A DNA stretch of 64,000 nt from Strongylocentrotus purpuratus (lineage: Eukaryota > Echinodermata > Echinoidea > Camarodonta > Strongylocentrotidae). The translations under genes and the position numbers were made by a program. The notes under the pieces were generated by a model. That model saw nothing but the letters and a program-made list of their open reading frames with translations, made no database searches and had not been told where the DNA came from. Below, in pieces: positions 61,111 through 64,000 of this stretch; the stretch's first letter is position 1, and the number at the start of each line of letters is the position of its first letter. The stretch spans positions 1,247,501 to 1,311,500 of the forward strand of contig NW_022145552.1 of NCBI RefSeq assembly GCF_000002235.5, written 5' to 3'.

Positions 61111-61682
61111 GTTTGTGATGTCGGCGATCAAATAAGCGGATGACATGGAGGGTCTACATATAAATATAACAATTAAATGCGTCGAATGATAAAGGAAAAT
61201 CGTAAGCTAGATACCATAGCTCAGATCTACTTTTAAATTCATCATTAATTTCAGTCGTTCACTGTTTTTTAAGTCTCAATAAATTAAAAAATCATTCATC
61301 CAATTATCCTGTCAGAATTGGTTGAAATATTGATTTTGCCAAGTCAACAATTGAATCGGATTTTAGAGCACAGCATTAATAGAAATCTTTTTCCGCTCTC
61401 TCTAAATATTTTTTTAAATTTCTATATACTTAAGTCTCAAAACCTAAATTCATTGTTTAAAATCATATACTTTTAGATAATAAAATATTTTAAGAAAATG
61501 CTTGCAGAATACATGTATACCAGTTATGATAACTTTTATAGCTTGACTTTATACTTGAATGAAGTCAATTTCGCCAAAGATGAACATATATACTCTGCCA
61601 AATGAGCTCAAAACTTAAACCTTCTTCTTTACATCTAGAGCTCAATATGTCCCCCTTGAACACGTGGTAACTTCATTTGGAT
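61111..61682 (+). promoter_or_regulatory. 5' flank of gene 3
   Basis: Nearly identical to the gene 2 flank (36971-37742) except that the promoter MITE is missing. Includes CACGTG at 61661-61666. No TATA box is evident. Confidence 0.4.
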
Positions 61683-61875
61683 ATGGAGAAGGAGGGCAAG
61701 GAAGGGCGGGAAAACGGAGGAGAAAATGGCACAAGTGACACCAAAGAGGCAGAAAATACTCAGACTGCAGACAACGAAGTACCAGAGAAGTGTGGAGTAG
61801 AACGCGATACAGGGAATGGCGTAGATCAAAATGTGGCTGATGGTATTAAGACAGACGCCTGCCCAGGTCCTAAAG
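61683..61875 (+). CDS. Gene 3 exon 1
   Basis: 193 nt, MEKEGKEGRENGGENGTSDT onward, ending in phase 1 at GTAGGC. Only a handful of substitutions from gene 2 exon 1. Confidence 0.75.
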
Positions 61876-64000
61876 GTAGGCATAATCAGTGCTACAGCTT
61901 GAATTCTCTGCGAATGATAAATTTGTTACAACTTATTCATGTATATAAGCCGTTCAATTAATTTTGCATAATTCTAAAATGAAAATTGTACCCTAACCTG
62001 GCCCCAACGCTGTTCAGATTGTCTTGTGTTTAAATAGGCCTATTTTCTTTTGGATAGACCTAAAGAATGTATAGGCCTAATCACGACAAGCAATATAGTG
62101 GCAGTTCTCAATGTGTAATGATAGATAAGTAAACATAAATAAAATAGCAATGAATGATTGGAATGTTCATTCAATTCTTTGCTCATTAGGATTTACCATT
62201 ATTTGCAATAATCCAAGGAATAATAATACTCTTGATATTTGTATTACTGCTATTGTTTTCAATTAAATATTGGAGTGTTTACTTAACTCTATTTTTTCAT
62301 AAGAATTTACCGACGAAACAAGCGATATAGTTTTATTTATCCCCATCATTTGAAATAATCTGCTTAAACCCTAAATATTTCTGCAACTGCCATTATTTTT
62401 TTCGTTTTATATTTCTTTCTTAATTAAGTGAAGATAATGATAGTTTCAAAACGGATACCGACTCTCCTGTAAACCCATTTGAATTTAAAATAAAAGCTTT
62501 GTCACTTTAATAGTAGTTTTTTATAGACCTTTAATGAAAGGGATATTTAAAGGAACGAACATCAGTTTTTTTTACGTGACTTTATTGTCCATTTAAAAAT
62601 AAAGTTGAGTTAAATTATGAAATCATTACTTGGGAAAGATTATTAGTGGGTATTTCCAAGGCATTTAATGTCCCGTACGTTGCCAATTCATAAATTTCAC
62701 TTCACCTTTTCTGATCCGAGCTCTATAGTAGGGTTAAATACTTGTAACAATATGAATACGTTTCCTTATATCTCCATATGATATATACAAACATTCGAGC
62801 TAGGAACAAGGATTTCCTTAAATACATTGCATGCCTGAGTAATGACTTATCACTTCTTCATAATACAATAATGGGATTATGGTAACCTTAGAGGTGATCG
62901 GTAATATCCTCGTCTCACTATAAAATGATTCTGCTGTGATCCCCTTTAAATCGACATTATATTATTTGTTTCTTTCAGTGCTGCCAGGAACGGGACTTGA
63001 CCCCCATACTGAAGATGCTTCTGTTGACACTTCGGGAAAGACAGATGGAGAGGAAAGTGGAGGACCGCAGATAACTGATGCCTCTTCCGAACCCAAAGAA
63101 ACCAAACCAAAGACAGGTGCGCTGCAATGAAAGAATAGGGATTAGTTTGATAATTATTAGTGGGCAAGTCCAAAGTACCAAGTCCTAAATTTACATAGTA
63201 TGTGTCATTTCACTTCACTTTTTTCTGATCCGAGCTATTGTTGGGTCGGGGCAATTAACTCATATTTTGCCCTTTCACAACTTAGAATTATATTTATATA
63301 ATAAGAAAACCGAGACGATTTGGTTACCTTTTGATCCGAATTCTTGGTTTATTTACACAACTCGAGCAACATCTTGGAATTAGCATATTCATAAATCATC
63401 TAATTTGCATATTCGTAACACTATAGGGTTAAATACTTGATACAATATAAAGACGTATCCTTACATCTCCATAAGGATATATCAAACATTCGAGCTGTGC
63501 ACAAGGATTGGCTAACATACATTGCATGCCCGAGTAATGACTTATCATTTCTTTCTTATAAAATCATCATATTATGGTAATCTCACATGAAGACGTTTAG
63601 GATCGCCACCATCTCTCTGTTCGCCACAAATTTTGAACGTGTTCAAATCTTTTGAATATACACTAGAACTAATCCCGCTTAAACCCCTATTGTTCAAATT
63701 TAAAGGGGTCGTTTTCAGAAATTTTACATTGTCTTGAACGTTGTTATCGATATTGTGTTTGATGTATTCGAAGACTACTACAACTGTTGGAAAATATCCA
63801 ATAGTAAATAATTTTTTTTTTAAATAGAGACAATATAGTTTCCATTATCTCAATCAATTTTGACCTTCATAAGAATCTGCGACATTAAAAACCAGTGCTT
63901 TAAATGCTTGTATGAACTTTAATCTAAACACAGAGTCAGAAGAAGAAAAGAGAGCTACGGAAAATAGAGCACAGGGCGCTGCAGCTACCGAAGATGGTAC
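61683..64000 (+). CDS. Gene 3: third paralogue, cut by the window end
   Basis: Visible exons: 61683-61875, 62979-63116 and 63934-64000 (partial), all joined in phase 1. Encodes the acidic head, one 46-residue linker module, and the beginning of the charged linker that precedes domain A in gene 1 (ESEEEKRATENRAQGAAATE). There is no Death domain exon between exon 1 and the linker. By analogy domains A and B should follow beyond the window. Confidence 0.68.
61876..62978. other. Gene 3 intron 1 (fusion of two introns)
   Basis: Up to about 62640 it matches gene 1 intron 1; from TTATTAGTGGG on it matches the intron family preceding the linker modules. The junction shows that the segment holding exons 2-8 of gene 1 is missing here. 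Confidence 0.7.
62979..63116 (+). CDS. Gene 3 exon 2, 46-residue linker module
   Basis: 138 nt, phase 1 to phase 1, acceptor TTTCTTTCAG. Encodes VLPGTGLDPHTEDASVDTSG and KTDGEESGGPQITDASSEPK with an end ETKPKTG. Closest to gene 1 exon 9. Confidence 0.72.
63934..64000 (+). CDS. Gene 3 exon 3, partial (start of the domain A exon)
   Basis: Opens after CTAAACACAG. The Glu/Lys/Ala-rich reading matches gene 1 exon 12 from the EEEKEAEEQ region (about 18985), so it begins about 110 nt later than gene 1's exon. Cut by the window end. Confidence 0.6.

Overview
The window looks like a piece of a marine deuterostome genome, most likely an echinoid (sea urchin). It is AT-rich, its genes are split into many small exons with GT-AG introns, and it is full of transposons. 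Three SINE-type pieces (about 7980-8290, 13983-14145, 25751-26090) resemble, from memory, elements common in sea urchin genomes. Hemichordate or amphioxus cannot be excluded. No bacterial-type genes, CRISPR arrays or free tRNA/rRNA genes were seen.

The backbone is three tandem copies of one gene, all on the + strand, with start codons at 1105, 37743 and 61683. I rebuilt the exons by hand. Gene 1 (1105-23316) gives a continuous 16-exon model of 3420 nt (1139 residues) in which every intron is phase 1. Its protein has an acidic, disordered head, a Death domain, repeated Ser/Pro/Lys/Glu linkers, and two copies (A and B) of an alpha/beta domain that I cannot assign to a known family. No signal peptide or membrane segment is visible, so a cytosolic signalling or immune-type protein is the natural inference. 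Gene 2 (37743-44915) keeps exon 1 and domains A and B but has lost the linkers and the Death domain; its domain A exon is a chimera. Gene 3 (61683 to the window end) has exon 1, one linker exon and the start of the domain A exon.

The rest is mobile and repetitive DNA. 1417-7906 is a young Ty3/Gypsy-type LTR retrotransposon in intron 1 of gene 1. 11871-12630 is a 113-bp satellite. 17205-18170 is a foldback element. 22804-32000 holds hairpin MITEs, a SINE, G-run hAT-like elements, a TTAA-flanked MITE and a 3-kb hAT-like element with its own satellite. 33041-36970 and 57494-61110 are two copies of a nearly 4-kb palindromic foldback repeat lying between the genes. 40744-42210 is a nested insertion carrying a RecQ helicase fragment. 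47426-48010 is a GC-rich insertion. 51077-54597 is a tandem array split by an R2-like non-LTR element, itself hit by PIF/Harbinger-like and hAT-like elements. 54995-55955 is a second array of the satellite found in the 3-kb hAT-like element.

Comparing the three gene units gives empty sites for most insertions, which is the best evidence for their boundaries. Domain calls are from reading translations, not from database searches.
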